From assembly GCF_009650995.1 (NCBI RefSeq), contig NZ_WHVV01000012.1, positions 38,495 to 102,494 of the forward strand: a stretch of DNA of 64,000 bases. The letters run 5' to 3'. Within the stretch, counting starts at the first letter, position 1, and the number at the start of each line of letters is the position of its first letter. Of the stretch, positions 44,245-53,129 are shown one piece after another. The notes beneath the pieces were generated by a model. The model saw only the letters and a program-made list of their open reading frames with translations, searched no databases and had not been told where the DNA came from. Origin of the DNA: Sporosarcina cascadiensis. Its GTDB lineage: Bacteria > Bacillota > Bacilli > Bacillales_A > Planococcaceae. Made by a program: the position numbers and the translations under genes.

Positions 44245-44276
44245 TTGTATACAAGTCAGAAAACTTATTGTATAAT
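44245..44276 (+). promoter_or_regulatory. Promoter and GntR operator of acid-sugar operon
   Basis: TTGTATACAA (44245-44254), a perfect 10-bp palindrome, overlaps a TATACA -35; TATAAT follows at 44271-44276 with a 17-base spacer. The half-site GTATACAAG recurs near 44193 by the gntR start. This layout fits repression of both divergent genes by the GntR protein. Confidence 0.6.
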
Positions 44277-44317
44277 ATACACGTTCATTGGTAATTACAA
44301 AAGAGGAGTGATCCAAC

Positions 44318-45211
44318 ATGAAAGTAGGATTTGTCGGGTTAGGAATCATGGGCCGTCCAATGGTCTTACATATAATAGAAGCAGGATTTGAAGTAAAAGC
44401 ATTTGATTTGAATGAAGAAGCACGAAAAGCCGCAAAAAATGCAGGGGCTGTGGAAGCGGTTTCTCCAAAAGAGGCTGCCGAAGGAAGTGACGTGGTCATT
44501 ACGATGCTGCCGAATGCAGCGATTGTACGTGACGTATTATTCGGACAGAACGGTATAGCGGGTGTATTAAAGCCAAATGCTATCGTCATTGATATGAGTT
44601 CTGTTTCACCTTCAGACTCCATCTATTGCGCGGATCAGCTAAAAGAAGTCAATGTGCGATTTATCGATGCACCTGTCAGCGGAGGTGAGCCGAAAGCGAT
44701 TGACGGCACATTGGCCATCATGGCCGGAGGGGAAGAGTCCGCACTGCATGAGGCGCTGCCTGTTCTCCAATCAATGGCGGCAGATGTCACACATGTCGGA
44801 GGTCACGGCAGCGGCTCCACTGTAAAATTAGCCAATCAAATCTTAGTGAATGTAACGATTGCAGCCATGTCGGAAGCGGTAGTTCTCGCTTCGAAATCAG
44901 GCGTTAATATTGAAAAAATGTATGAAGCGATCCGTGGAGGACTGGCCGGTAGCACGGTGCTGGATGCAAAAATTCCGCTTATACTGGAGCGAAATTTCCA
45001 GGCTGGCGGACGGATTGATATTAACATGAAAGATCTGACGAATGTGGTAAAAGCCGGTCATGATATCGGTGTGCCGATGCCGCTGACAACAGATGTATTG
45101 GAAATGTTCCATGCCTTGAAAACAGACGGCAAGGCGGCAGATGATCATGTCGGTTTAATTCAGTACTACGAAAAACTAGCGAACTTCGAAGTACCGCAAG
45201 GAGGGAAATGA
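44318..45211 (+). CDS. NAD(P)-dependent 3-hydroxyacid dehydrogenase (tartronate semialdehyde reductase/threonate dehydrogenase type)
   Basis: A 297-residue beta-hydroxyacid dehydrogenase. The dinucleotide-binding motif GFVGLGIMGRPM is at residues 4-15, the substrate-binding DAPVSGGEPKA follows, and the catalytic Lys is in STVKLANQI. Next to a four-carbon acid sugar kinase, such enzymes oxidise the C2 hydroxyl of threonate or erythronate (LtnD type); 2-hydroxy-3-oxopropionate reductase (GarR) is the closest other activity. GAGGAG precedes the ATG. Confidence 0.88.
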   Translation: MKVGFVGLGIMGRPMVLHIIEAGFEVKAFDLNEEARKAAKNAGAVEAVSPKEAAEGSDVVITMLPNAAIVRDVLFGQNGIAGVLKPNAIVIDMSSVSPSDSIYCADQLKEVNVRFIDAPVSGGEPKAIDGTLAIMAGGEESALHEALPVLQSMAADVTHVGGHGSGSTVKLANQILVNVTIAAMSEAVVLASKSGVNIEKMYEAIRGGLAGSTVLDAKIPLILERNFQAGGRIDINMKDLTNVVKAGHDIGVPMPLTTDVLEMFHALKTDGKAADDHVGLIQYYEKLANFEVPQGGK

Positions 45212-45212
45212 A

Positions 45213-46622
45213 TTGCAGAAGCGTATTGAACAACTTCCTTCATACGATGGGAAGCTTCAGAGCCTATGGGAAATAGAACGTGCTTCATTTGAGCAGAAAA
45301 TCATTGTACTTGATGATGACCCGACCGGTGTTCAGACCGTCCATGGTGTACCGGTTTATACGGATTGGTCTTTGGAAACTATACAGGCGATGTTTCAGGA
45401 GCCGCGTCAGCTTGTTTTCCTTTTAACGAATTCACGGGCATTCTCTGTTGAAGAAACGACTAAAGTTCACAAGCAGATTGGTGAAAGAATCGCAGCAGTC
45501 TCTAAAAAAATGAATCAGGATTTTGTGCTCATCAGCCGAAGTGATTCTACCCTTCGCGGACATTTCCCTCTTGAAACAGAAGTTCTTAAAGAAACGTTGG
45601 AACGGGAATATGAAGTGAACGGAGAAATCTTAATACCGTTCTTTAAAGAAGGCGGCAGGGAAACGATTGATGATGTACATTATGTGAAGCAAGAAGGCCG
45701 CTATATACCTGCAGGCGAGACGGAATTTGCCAAAGACCGGATGTTCGGCTTTACGAAAAGCAATCTGAAGGATTATATTGCGGAGAAAACAAATAATGAG
45801 TACCCTGCAAATTCGGTGCTGTCGATTTCATTGGAAGAGTTGCGTGCACTGGATTTTGCATCAATTGAAGAGAAATTAATGCGTCTTGAACAGTTCGGAA
45901 AAATGGTTGTCAATGCAGTGAGTGAAGAAGATCTGAAAGTCTTTACTATTGCTCTGATTCGCGTGCTGCAGCGCGGCAGGCACTTTTTATTCCGTACTGC
46001 CGCCTCATTTACAAAAGTAATCGGTGACATTTCCTCCCGTCCTTACTTAACAGCGGAAGAGCTTATGAAGCAAGAATCCGCAACAGGCGGCTTAATCTTA
46101 ATCGGCTCACATGTACAAAAGACGACAGATCAGTTGAAAGAACTGCAAGCATTGGATTCAATTGATTTTATTGAATTCAATTGTCAGCTTGTAGTGGATA
46201 ACGGCCAGTTTGATGAAGAGATAGAACGTGTCCAGCAGCGAATCAATAAGAAGGTTGCGGAAGGCATTACAGTTTGCGTTTACACTTCGCGCAGTCGTAT
46301 TGATTTAGGAGCAGGAAGGCAAGAAGAAGAGCTGGCTTTATCTGTGAAAATTTCAGCAGCAGTTACTCAATTTGTACAACACTGTGATCCTCAGCCTGCA
46401 TTTGTCCTGGCAAAAGGCGGTATTACGTCAAGTGACGTAGGAACAAAAGGGCTGGCAGTGAAAAAGGCTGAGGTGGCGGGCCAGATTGCTCCAGGAATAC
46501 CTGTCTGGAAAACAGGGGAAGAAAGCCGTTTTCCAGGCATTCCCTATATTATTTTCCCCGGAAACGTTGGAGAGTCGGATACATTGCGCAACGTTGCGGA
46601 AATTTTACTAAATAGGGATTGA
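45213..46622 (+). CDS. Four-carbon acid sugar kinase family protein
   Basis: A 469-residue kinase of the family formerly called DUF1537, shown to phosphorylate threonate, erythronate and their 2-oxo forms. N-terminal substrate domain: IIVLDDDPTGVQTVHGVPVYT with the conserved Asp cluster, and LISRSDSTLRGHFPLE. C-terminal nucleotide domain: FVLAKGGITSSDVGTKGL and the glycine-rich FPGNVGESDTL. It starts at a TTG two bases after the dehydrogenase stop, with GGAGGG upstream, so the two are translated together. Confidence 0.9.
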   Translation: MQKRIEQLPSYDGKLQSLWEIERASFEQKIIVLDDDPTGVQTVHGVPVYTDWSLETIQAMFQEPRQLVFLLTNSRAFSVEETTKVHKQIGERIAAVSKKMNQDFVLISRSDSTLRGHFPLETEVLKETLEREYEVNGEILIPFFKEGGRETIDDVHYVKQEGRYIPAGETEFAKDRMFGFTKSNLKDYIAEKTNNEYPANSVLSISLEELRALDFASIEEKLMRLEQFGKMVVNAVSEEDLKVFTIALIRVLQRGRHFLFRTAASFTKVIGDISSRPYLTAEELMKQESATGGLILIGSHVQKTTDQLKELQALDSIDFIEFNCQLVVDNGQFDEEIERVQQRINKKVAEGITVCVYTSRSRIDLGAGRQEEELALSVKISAAVTQFVQHCDPQPAFVLAKGGITSSDVGTKGLAVKKAEVAGQIAPGIPVWKTGEESRFPGIPYIIFPGNVGESDTLRNVAEILLNRD

Positions 46623-46631
46623 GGTGACGGC

Positions 46632-47981
46632 ATGGTAGAAGGAAATATGCTCATTATTATTTTTCTGCTGTCATTGGCAGCGTTGTTTTTCATGATTTTA
46701 AAATTGAAAATCGAGCCGTTTGTGACGTTAATTATCGTAGCATTTGTGACGGCACTGGTGCTTGGTTTTCCGCTGGCGGATATCCCGGGCGTTATTACGA
46801 CAGGGTTTGGTAACACGCTGATCGGTGTCGGGATCTTGATTGGCCTGGGAGTTATTTTTGGTCAGTTCTTAGGTGTTTCGGGAGCAATTGAGAAAATTGC
46901 GGAAGCTGTCCTGCGGGTATTCGGTATAAAACGTTCGGCAGCAGGTCTTTCTTTAACAGGAATCGCCGTTTCCATTCCTGTATTTTTCGATGCAGCTTTT
47001 GTTATTTTGAGCGGATTGGTAAAAAGTTTAGCCAGACGCACAGGGATATCTATTGTAACGTTTGTGACAGCTCTCGGCGTAGGTCTGATCGTTTCACACA
47101 GTATGATTGCACCGACACCGGGACCGCTTGTTGTAGCAGAAAATACAGGGGCAGACCTCGGCCTGTTTATCTTTTATGGCATAATCTGTGCAATTCCTGC
47201 TACAATGATCGGCGGTTATTTTTACGGAACATTCATTGGGAAACGGATTAAAACAACGCCTGAAGAACTGGAAGATGATATTGTGGTTCCTGAGAAAGTG
47301 GAAGGACAAAAAGAAATCTCAACAGGCCTGTCATTCTTCATGCTGGGACTTCCAATTATTTTGATTCTATTAAACACCGTTACAGATTTATGGCTGGAAG
47401 AGGGAACGGCATCTAGAATTCTGGGTTTCATTGGAGATAAGAACGTTGCACTTTTAATCAGTGTGATCGTTGCATTGATTGTGCTGAAACCATATATTCA
47501 TGTGCCGTACAATACGTTATATGATGAAGCGATCAATTCTGCAGGAATGATTATTCTCGTTACCGGTGCAGGCGGTGCCTTCGGTGCGGTCATCAATCAA
47601 AGCGGCATCGGCGATTATTTGATTGAGACGATGCAGGGCTGGAGTATTCCGGTACTTGTCCTGGCATTCATTTTTTCTCAAATTTTACGTGCTTCACTCG
47701 GATCAGCGACTGTTGCACTTGTCACCACGTCTTCGATACTCGGACCCATGACAGCAGAACTCGGCGTCTCTCCCATTTTGCTTGGGCTGGCCATTTGTGC
47801 CGGAGCCATCGGGTTATCACTGCCGAATGATTCTGGTTTCTGGGTTGTCAATAAATTTGGACGCCTAACGATTCCACAAACGATTCAGGCCTGGTCAATT
47901 GGTGGATTTATCGCAGGACTATCAGCGCTTGGCATGGTGTATCTGCTGGATTTACTAAGCGGATTTTTACCGGGATTATAA
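46632..47981 (+). CDS. GntP-family gluconate/sugar-acid symporter
   Basis: A 449-residue transporter with about 12-14 helices of the gluconate:H+ symporter family. The characteristic VSIPVFFDAAFVILSGLVKSLARRTG, SHSMIAPTPGPLVVAE and the C-terminal LPNDSGFWVVNKFG segments are present. It most likely imports the acid sugar used by the kinase and dehydrogenase encoded just upstream. A terminator follows. Confidence 0.92.
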   Translation: MVEGNMLIIIFLLSLAALFFMILKLKIEPFVTLIIVAFVTALVLGFPLADIPGVITTGFGNTLIGVGILIGLGVIFGQFLGVSGAIEKIAEAVLRVFGIKRSAAGLSLTGIAVSIPVFFDAAFVILSGLVKSLARRTGISIVTFVTALGVGLIVSHSMIAPTPGPLVVAENTGADLGLFIFYGIICAIPATMIGGYFYGTFIGKRIKTTPEELEDDIVVPEKVEGQKEISTGLSFFMLGLPIILILLNTVTDLWLEEGTASRILGFIGDKNVALLISVIVALIVLKPYIHVPYNTLYDEAINSAGMIILVTGAGGAFGAVINQSGIGDYLIETMQGWSIPVLVLAFIFSQILRASLGSATVALVTTSSILGPMTAELGVSPILLGLAICAGAIGLSLPNDSGFWVVNKFGRLTIPQTIQAWSIGGFIAGLSALGMVYLLDLLSGFLPGL

Positions 47982-47990
47982 CAAAAAATC

Positions 47991-48024
47991 GCAAGTCACT
48001 CTTTGTTGAGCGGCTTGCTTTTTT
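47991..48024 (+). terminator. Terminator after gntP-type gene
   Basis: GCAAG.C..CTC pairs imperfectly with GAG.GGCTTGC over a short loop, followed by six T. Confidence 0.65.
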
Positions 48025-48027
48025 GCA

Positions 48028-48057
48028 TTGACAAATAAAAACATGTTTCTGTATGAT
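48028..48057 (+). promoter_or_regulatory. glmS promoter
   Basis: TTGACA (48028-48033), an 18-base spacer and TATGAT (48052-48057). Transcription would begin near 48064, some 48 bases before the ribozyme cleavage site. Confidence 0.75.
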
Positions 48058-48082
48058 AGCAAAGTGCAGAAGGAGGAATGAA

Positions 48083-48109
48083 ATGTACGTTAAACGAGGA
48101 AAACAATAA
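48083..48109 (+). CDS. Possible eight-codon leader ORF before glmS ribozyme
   Basis: AGGAGG (48071-48076) is followed at ideal distance by ATG and a reading frame for MYVKRGKQ, with TAA ending two bases before the predicted ribozyme cleavage site. A second ATG at 48078, too close to the site, opens a frame running into the ribozyme. Ribosomes on this ORF could affect ribozyme folding. It is a prediction only. Confidence 0.4.
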   Translation: MYVKRGKQ

Positions 48110-48110
48110 A

Positions 48111-48272
48111 AGCGCCAGAGCCGGAGAAATCAGAATCATAATCTCTCGCAGACGAGGTGGAGGAGTATCGAAATGTTCGGCGGATGCCTCCCGATCGCTG
48201 TTGCCCGATTGAAATCTTGAATCCTAAAAGATACAGGAGACTGTATAGCCAAAGGATCAAGAAGGCAAACAT
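48111..48272 (+). ncRNA. glmS glucosamine-6-phosphate ribozyme/riboswitch
   Basis: The conserved parts of the glmS ribozyme are present in order: the cleavage site A-GCGCCAG at 48111-48118, then GACGAGGTGGAG, TATCGAAAT and TTCGGCGGATGCCTCCCG (core and P2.1/P2.2 pseudoknot), and 3' helices formed by ATCTTGAATCCT with AGGATCAAGA and TTGCC with GGCAA. Self-cleavage in the presence of glucosamine-6-phosphate exposes the glmS mRNA to decay. The 3' end is placed by the last complementary segment. Confidence 0.95.
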
Positions 48273-48286
48273 ACGAATAAGCGGAG

Positions 48287-48312
48287 AAACACTTCCAGGG
48301 TGAAGTGTTTTT
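48287..48312 (+). terminator. Terminator-like hairpin between ribozyme and glmS
   Basis: AAACACTTC / GAAGTGTTT, a 9-bp perfect stem with a six-base loop followed by a T run (continuing TTTTTGACGTTTTTC), 27 bases before the glmS start. It may attenuate glmS or protect the mRNA 3' of the cut. Confidence 0.6.
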
Positions 48313-48338
48313 GACGTTTTTCATTTGGAGGGAATTAT

Positions 48339-50126
48339 ATGTGCGGAATTACGGGATATATCGGTGAACAGCAGGCAACAGCTACTTTATTGGAAGGATT
48401 GAAGAAATTAGAGTACAGGGGATATGACTCGGCAGGCATCGCACTGCAGACAGGCCAAGGCACAGTCGTTTTTAAGGAGAAAGGCCGGATAGCAGATCTT
48501 TCAAAAGCAGTAGAGTTGGACGTGCAGTCAACTGCCGGCATCGGCCATACCCGCTGGGCAACACATGGCGTGCCTGACCGCAAAAATTCACATCCTCATC
48601 AAAGTCAGTCAGGGCGGTTCACACTCGTGCATAACGGAGTGATTGAAAACTATCTTCAGGTGCAGCGTGACTTTTTACAGGGCGTCAAGATGGCATCGGA
48701 TACGGATACAGAAGTGATTGTGCAATTGATTGAGAAGTTATCAAATGAAAAAGCCTCAACGGAAGTTGCTTTTCGCGAAGCGTTAACGTTACTTCATGGG
48801 TCTTATGCGATTGCTATGCTGGATGAACAGGATCCAGATACATTGTACGTTGCGAAAAATCGAAGTCCATTATTAGTCGGGGTCGGAGCGGATTGCCGGG
48901 TAGTTGCCTCAGATGCGATGGCCATGCTGCAAGTGACGGATCAGTTTATTGAACTGTATGATGAAGAGATCGTTTTATTGCGAAAAGATGGGTTAGAAAT
49001 ATGCAAACTGGATGGAGAACGGATTGAACGCGCGCCTTACACAGTGCAGTTTGATCAAAGTGACTTGGAAAAAGGGACGTATCCGCATTATATGCTGAAA
49101 GAAATGGACGAACAGCCGACAGTTATTCGTAAAATCGTCGATGCTTATTCCAATGAAAGTGGCAGACTTGCGATCGATCCGAAGATTTTGCAGGTTATTC
49201 AAAAGTCTGACCGGCTTTATATCATCGCAGCCGGGACAAGCTATCATGCCGGATTAGTCGGTAAACAATACTTTGAGAAGCTTGCGGGTATCCCCGTAGA
49301 AGTTCATATTTCCAGTGAGTTTGGCTACAATATGCCGCTGTTATCGAAGAAACCACTATTTTTATTCATCACACAATCCGGTGAAACAGCCGACAGCCGA
49401 CAAGTATTGGTGAAAGTAAAAGCGCTTGGCTATCCGACGGTTACCATGACGAATGTGCAGGGCTCGACTTTATCAAGGGAATCTGATTACACTTTACTGC
49501 TGCACGCGGGTCCAGAAATTGCGGTCGCTTCCACAAAAGCCTATGCGGCACAAGTGGCGGTTCTTGCGATCAGCGCCTTTGTATGCAGTGAGAAAAGTTT
49601 TGATTTGAAGAAAGAACTGTCTATCGCTGCAAATGCGATTCAAACTGTACTTGATTCAAAAGAAGAGATGGAGAAAATCGTGGAAGAGACCTTGACAGAA
49701 ACACGCAATGCTTTCTTCATCGGTCGAAATCTTGATTTTTATGTCAGCTTGGAAGGCGCGCTGAAATTGAAAGAAATCTCCTATATACAAGCGGAAGGGT
49801 TTGCAGGTGGTGAATTGAAGCATGGTACGATTGCCTTAATTGAAGAAGAAACGCCTGTATTTGCTTTGGCAACACAGCATGATGTCAGTCCAAATATACG
49901 GGGGAATGTGAAAGAAGTTACGGCCAGAGGCGCCAAAACAAGCATTTTTTCTATGGAAGGAATTCAAGAAGAAGGAGATCGTTTCGTGCTGCCTCATGTC
50001 CATGAGTTGCTGACACCGCTGGTTGCTGTGGTTCCGTTTCAGTTGATCAGCTATTATGCCGCGTTACAGCGCGGGTGTGATGTGGATCAGCCAAGGAATT
50101 TAGCGAAGAGTGTCACAGTGGAGTGA
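48339..50126 (+). CDS. glmS: Glutamine--fructose-6-phosphate aminotransferase
   Basis: A 595-residue two-domain enzyme making glucosamine-6-phosphate for cell wall precursors. The mature N-terminal Cys of the glutaminase domain is in [18 protein letters not shown] and HNGVIENY follow in that domain. Two SIS domains bind fructose-6-phosphate ([22 protein letters not shown]), and the C-terminus ends in [13 protein letters not shown] as in all GlmS. GGAGGG lies 8 bases before the ATG. Confidence 0.97.
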   Translation: MCGITGYIGEQQATATLLEGLKKLEYRGYDSAGIALQTGQGTVVFKEKGRIADLSKAVELDVQSTAGIGHTRWATHGVPDRKNSHPHQSQSGRFTLVHNGVIENYLQVQRDFLQGVKMASDTDTEVIVQLIEKLSNEKASTEVAFREALTLLHGSYAIAMLDEQDPDTLYVAKNRSPLLVGVGADCRVVASDAMAMLQVTDQFIELYDEEIVLLRKDGLEICKLDGERIERAPYTVQFDQSDLEKGTYPHYMLKEMDEQPTVIRKIVDAYSNESGRLAIDPKILQVIQKSDRLYIIAAGTSYHAGLVGKQYFEKLAGIPVEVHISSEFGYNMPLLSKKPLFLFITQSGETADSRQVLVKVKALGYPTVTMTNVQGSTLSRESDYTLLLHAGPEIAVASTKAYAAQVAVLAISAFVCSEKSFDLKKELSIAANAIQTVLDSKEEMEKIVEETLTETRNAFFIGRNLDFYVSLEGALKLKEISYIQAEGFAGGELKHGTIALIEEETPVFALATQHDVSPNIRGNVKEVTARGAKTSIFSMEGIQEEGDRFVLPHVHELLTPLVAVVPFQLISYYAALQRGCDVDQPRNLAKSVTVE

Positions 50127-50279
50127 GAGAATAAGAGCGGAGTGTATGTATGGAGATCGATTATTTGGTCTTTTAGTTGGATAAATCACGAAATGTTTAA
50201 CAAGTTTACTTACTGGGAATAAATACAAAAGGTTTATTAAATATTTAATTAATAAATCAAACAGTACTACAGAAGGGAA

Positions 50280-50519
50280 TTGATTCAGTTGAAGAAGACA
50301 GGTCGATTTGCAGCAGCATTGCTCATGGCTGGCGTTTTGGCAATTGGCGCCAACTCCACTGTAAATACTGCGGAGGCAGCATCCGCGAGCTCAGGAATTG
50401 GATCAACTTCCTTGGGCAGTGATTGGAAAAGTGGACAAACTGGATTCGAAGCAGGCTGTGCATTGTCAGAGTGGCTCGGCTGGTTTAAATGCCATCCATC
50501 ACAAGTTTCTTGGAAGTGA
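50280..50519 (+). CDS. Small secreted two-cysteine protein
   Basis: A 79-residue precursor. The N-terminus is basic (LKKTGRF), then a hydrophobic core and an AxA-type cleavage region (TAEAASA) near residues 31-36 indicate a Sec signal peptide. The mature part of about 45 residues is Gly/Ser-rich, then aromatic, with two Cys 12 residues apart (GCALSEWLGWFKCHP) that could form a disulphide. AGAAGGG precedes the TTG at 50280; TTG 50289 is the other possible start. Features resemble a secreted peptide toxin, bacteriocin or signal, but no family is recognised and no immunity or export gene is seen beside it. Confidence 0.6.
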   Translation: MIQLKKTGRFAAALLMAGVLAIGANSTVNTAEAASASSGIGSTSLGSDWKSGQTGFEAGCALSEWLGWFKCHPSQVSWK

Positions 50520-50590
50520 TTTTTATTAGCTGCTCGAAACTGCCGAATGTACATTAGAATAAACTATGTGCAAAATATCATTTATCAGAC

Positions 50591-50619
50591 AAAAAGGTTG
50601 CTGTGTCAGCAGCCTTTTT
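50591..50619 (+). terminator. Terminator after small secreted protein gene
   Basis: AAAAAGGTTGCTG / CAGCAGCCTTTTT with one wobble pair and a three-base loop. Confidence 0.85.
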
Positions 50620-50774
50620 GTTTTGGCCATTTTTAGTGAGTTAAAATTGAATGATCCCAGATGAAGAAGTCTTAATCATTGGAGAATATCTCATTTCTAG
50701 TTGTTGCCGTGAACACTCACAGTCTATAATAAGGAGAAATAGCATTTTCTAATAATTTTAATGAAGAGGTGTAC

Positions 50775-51500
50775 ATGATCGAAACAGATTTCAGTTTTAA
50801 TTGGATTAAATTCATAGCGTCCGTCCTATCTTATACTGTTATCATTTTCATTGCTGTTAGAATCTATATGAAGCAGAACGTTAAACCGGGGCTGTGGGCA
50901 GTCCCTCTGGTTTGGATTGCCGGCCTGTTTTCATTTTCAATCGATATGAATTGGTTTGATATGCCGCTGAAGCTGGCGATATTGCCGTTAGGTCTGTGGA
51001 TCTTATACTTCTTTATGAAAAATAAGGAAGGCCAGTGGGAGCGTTACAGGAGTTTTGCCTGGCTCGGTTTTTGGGCAAATTATATCTTTTTGGCAATGGC
51101 GCTGCTTTCTGTTCCCTTCCACCAATGGGTTTATCCAAAGGAACAACTGTCCACTTATATAACAGAGACCGAGGGTGCATCGCTGATTTCAATTCATCCT
51201 GCCGCTAAAGAGGGACAGCAGTTTCAGCCAGAGAAGTTTTTGAAACAACTGGATGTAATGAAGAGCGAAAAAGTGATGAATGACGAATGGTATACAAGGT
51301 TCTATTTGGAGACGGAAGCATCTAAAAGAAGCGAACGATTTCCTTATTTTCTGAATGGCACTCATCCGAAGCGGGGAAGCGGCATGCAGCCTATGATTTT
51401 TATAGAGGATGACAGAAAAGGGATGTTGGTAACCACATCAGCACGTCAGCTGTATTTCCGTTCGAGTGAATCATTCATTACGGGTGGAGACCGCCGATGA
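50775..51500 (+). CDS. Unrecognised membrane protein with exposed C-terminal domain
   Basis: A 241-residue protein with four predicted helices in the first 125 residues (about 12-30, 41-59, 65-83 and 96-116), then a soluble domain of about 115 residues. No motif of a known family is evident. AGAGG sits 6 bases before the ATG at 50775. It overlaps the next gene by four bases, so the two products probably act together at the cell envelope. Confidence 0.6.
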   Translation: MIETDFSFNWIKFIASVLSYTVIIFIAVRIYMKQNVKPGLWAVPLVWIAGLFSFSIDMNWFDMPLKLAILPLGLWILYFFMKNKEGQWERYRSFAWLGFWANYIFLAMALLSVPFHQWVYPKEQLSTYITETEGASLISIHPAAKEGQQFQPEKFLKQLDVMKSEKVMNDEWYTRFYLETEASKRSERFPYFLNGTHPKRGSGMQPMIFIEDDRKGMLVTTSARQLYFRSSESFITGGDRR

Positions 51501-52252
51501 CAAAAAAGAAAATATGGATGTTTTCGATGGGCTTGCTGCTTGTAGTGTCACTCAGCTCATTTTACTGGTTTTATCTCGCAGAGCCTGCCGCTTTTCCGGA
51601 AGATAATCAATTGATCAATGAAATGAACCAGATATTCCCGCAAGCTGCAGTAGAAGTCATTCAGGATAAGATTCATGCAGATGACCGCCATGTTGCCGTA
51701 CCTTTCATTTCAGAAAAACAAATGTATGGTTTGAGTTATTGGACTTGGAAAAAGCATAAATGGCAAGTGGCGCATATCGATCTGGGCGGAGAGCCAAAAG
51801 TGTGGAAAGTGGAACCGCAAGATCCTTCCAGCTATCATTTTGTTTGGAACATCTCACCTGCTGAAAAGCTGAGCGCAATTCAGTTATATATGCTTAGGGA
51901 TCGGAGCCACTGGATGTCTGAAGAAAAGGAAACGTATGAGCCAGGAGTGCAAATGGAGTGGACTGTTTTACTTCAGGATCAGCCATATGGATTAATGCCA
52001 TTGCCTGACGGTGGCGTGAAAGTTCTGGATGCCTATGTTAATGTCAGTGGAGCGAGGAAGCCGAACTTATTTTTTGATCACATGTTTCCGGAACAGGAAG
52101 TCTATTTTAGCTGGATCGCCAAAGATGGCTCAGGCAACGAAGCGTTTCCAACGAGTATAATGAATAATACCAGCTATTCTGCCAGGAACAATCCAGTGGA
52201 TTACATGCTCATTTACAGCGAAGATCAGCTGGAGCTGCCAGATAGGGAATGA
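51497..52252 (+). CDS. Unrecognised membrane-anchored extracytoplasmic protein
   Basis: A 251-residue protein with one N-terminal helix (about 8-27) as uncleaved anchor or signal and a large soluble part outside the cell. It is rich in Trp and aromatic residues (LSYWTWKKHKWQVAHID) and has no Cys. No known family recognised. It is translationally coupled to the membrane protein before it (ATGA) and 4 bases from the metallophosphoesterase gene after it. Confidence 0.6.
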   Translation: MTKKKIWMFSMGLLLVVSLSSFYWFYLAEPAAFPEDNQLINEMNQIFPQAAVEVIQDKIHADDRHVAVPFISEKQMYGLSYWTWKKHKWQVAHIDLGGEPKVWKVEPQDPSSYHFVWNISPAEKLSAIQLYMLRDRSHWMSEEKETYEPGVQMEWTVLLQDQPYGLMPLPDGGVKVLDAYVNVSGARKPNLFFDHMFPEQEVYFSWIAKDGSGNEAFPTSIMNNTSYSARNNPVDYMLIYSEDQLELPDRE

Positions 52253-52256
52253 TGAG

Positions 52257-53105
52257 ATGATGAAGAGAAAAGTACTCTATACAGCCGCTGTGCTTGCCGT
52301 ATTGGCATATTTCATTTGGTTTCAAAATAATTCAATCACAATAACTCAAACTGAAATCAGTTCTTCCCATATTCCCGAAAGCTTTGACCAATACAAAATT
52401 GTGCATCTGTCTGATCTGCACAATAAAAGTTTCGGGGAAAATCAGCAGAGACTGGTGCGGAAAATTAAAAAGCTACAGCCAGATGTTATCGTATATACTG
52501 GTGATCTTATTGATTCTAATAGAACAGGGGACGAGGCGAGCCTGATTTTAATGAAAGAATTGACGGACGCTGCACCTGTATATTATGTATCAGGCAACCA
52601 TGAATGGTGGTCGGGTGCGTTCAGTTCGCTGGAGAGTTCATTGGAAGATATAGGGGTGCAGATTTTACGAAATGAGCATGAAGTATTGGAAAAGGGAAAT
52701 GACAAAATTTTTATTGCTGGAATTGATGACCCGGCCCATGACGGAAGCCGTGCAGAAAGAGAGACGGCAGAAGCGGATATCGCGAAGTCGATTGACGGGC
52801 TGGAGAAAGACAGCTTTACTATTCTGCTGTCTCATCGTCCAGAGATGCTTTCTCTCTATGCAAAGTCTGATTTCAATATAGTTTTTGCCGGACATGCACA
52901 TGGGGGACAGGTTAGAATTCCTTTTATCGGCGGACTGGCTGCACCAAATCAAGGTTTATTGCCGGAGTATACGGCCGGAAAGCATGAATTGGATCAAACC
53001 ATGATGGTGGTCAGCAGAGGGCTTGGGAACAGTATTATCCCGATGCGGTTATTCAACCGGCCGGAGATTGTGGCGGTCACGCTGTCCACAGAAGAAGATA
53101 GATGA
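52257..53105 (+). CDS. Membrane-anchored metallophosphoesterase
   Basis: A 282-residue calcineurin-like phosphoesterase of the YkuE/YaeI group, with one N-terminal helix and the catalytic domain outside. All metal-binding motifs are present: HLSDLHNKS (DxH), VYTGDLIDSN (GD), VSGNHEWW (GNHE), LSHRPE and FAGHAHGGQ (GHxH). Some relatives act on UDP-diacylglucosamine-type lipids or cell-envelope phosphates; the substrate here is unknown. It forms an operon with the two unrecognised envelope proteins upstream. Confidence 0.88.
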   Translation: MMKRKVLYTAAVLAVLAYFIWFQNNSITITQTEISSSHIPESFDQYKIVHLSDLHNKSFGENQQRLVRKIKKLQPDVIVYTGDLIDSNRTGDEASLILMKELTDAAPVYYVSGNHEWWSGAFSSLESSLEDIGVQILRNEHEVLEKGNDKIFIAGIDDPAHDGSRAERETAEADIAKSIDGLEKDSFTILLSHRPEMLSLYAKSDFNIVFAGHAHGGQVRIPFIGGLAAPNQGLLPEYTAGKHELDQTMMVVSRGLGNSIIPMRLFNRPEIVAVTLSTEEDR

Positions 53106-53129
53106 ATTTGAAAGCGGGGAGAACTAAAA

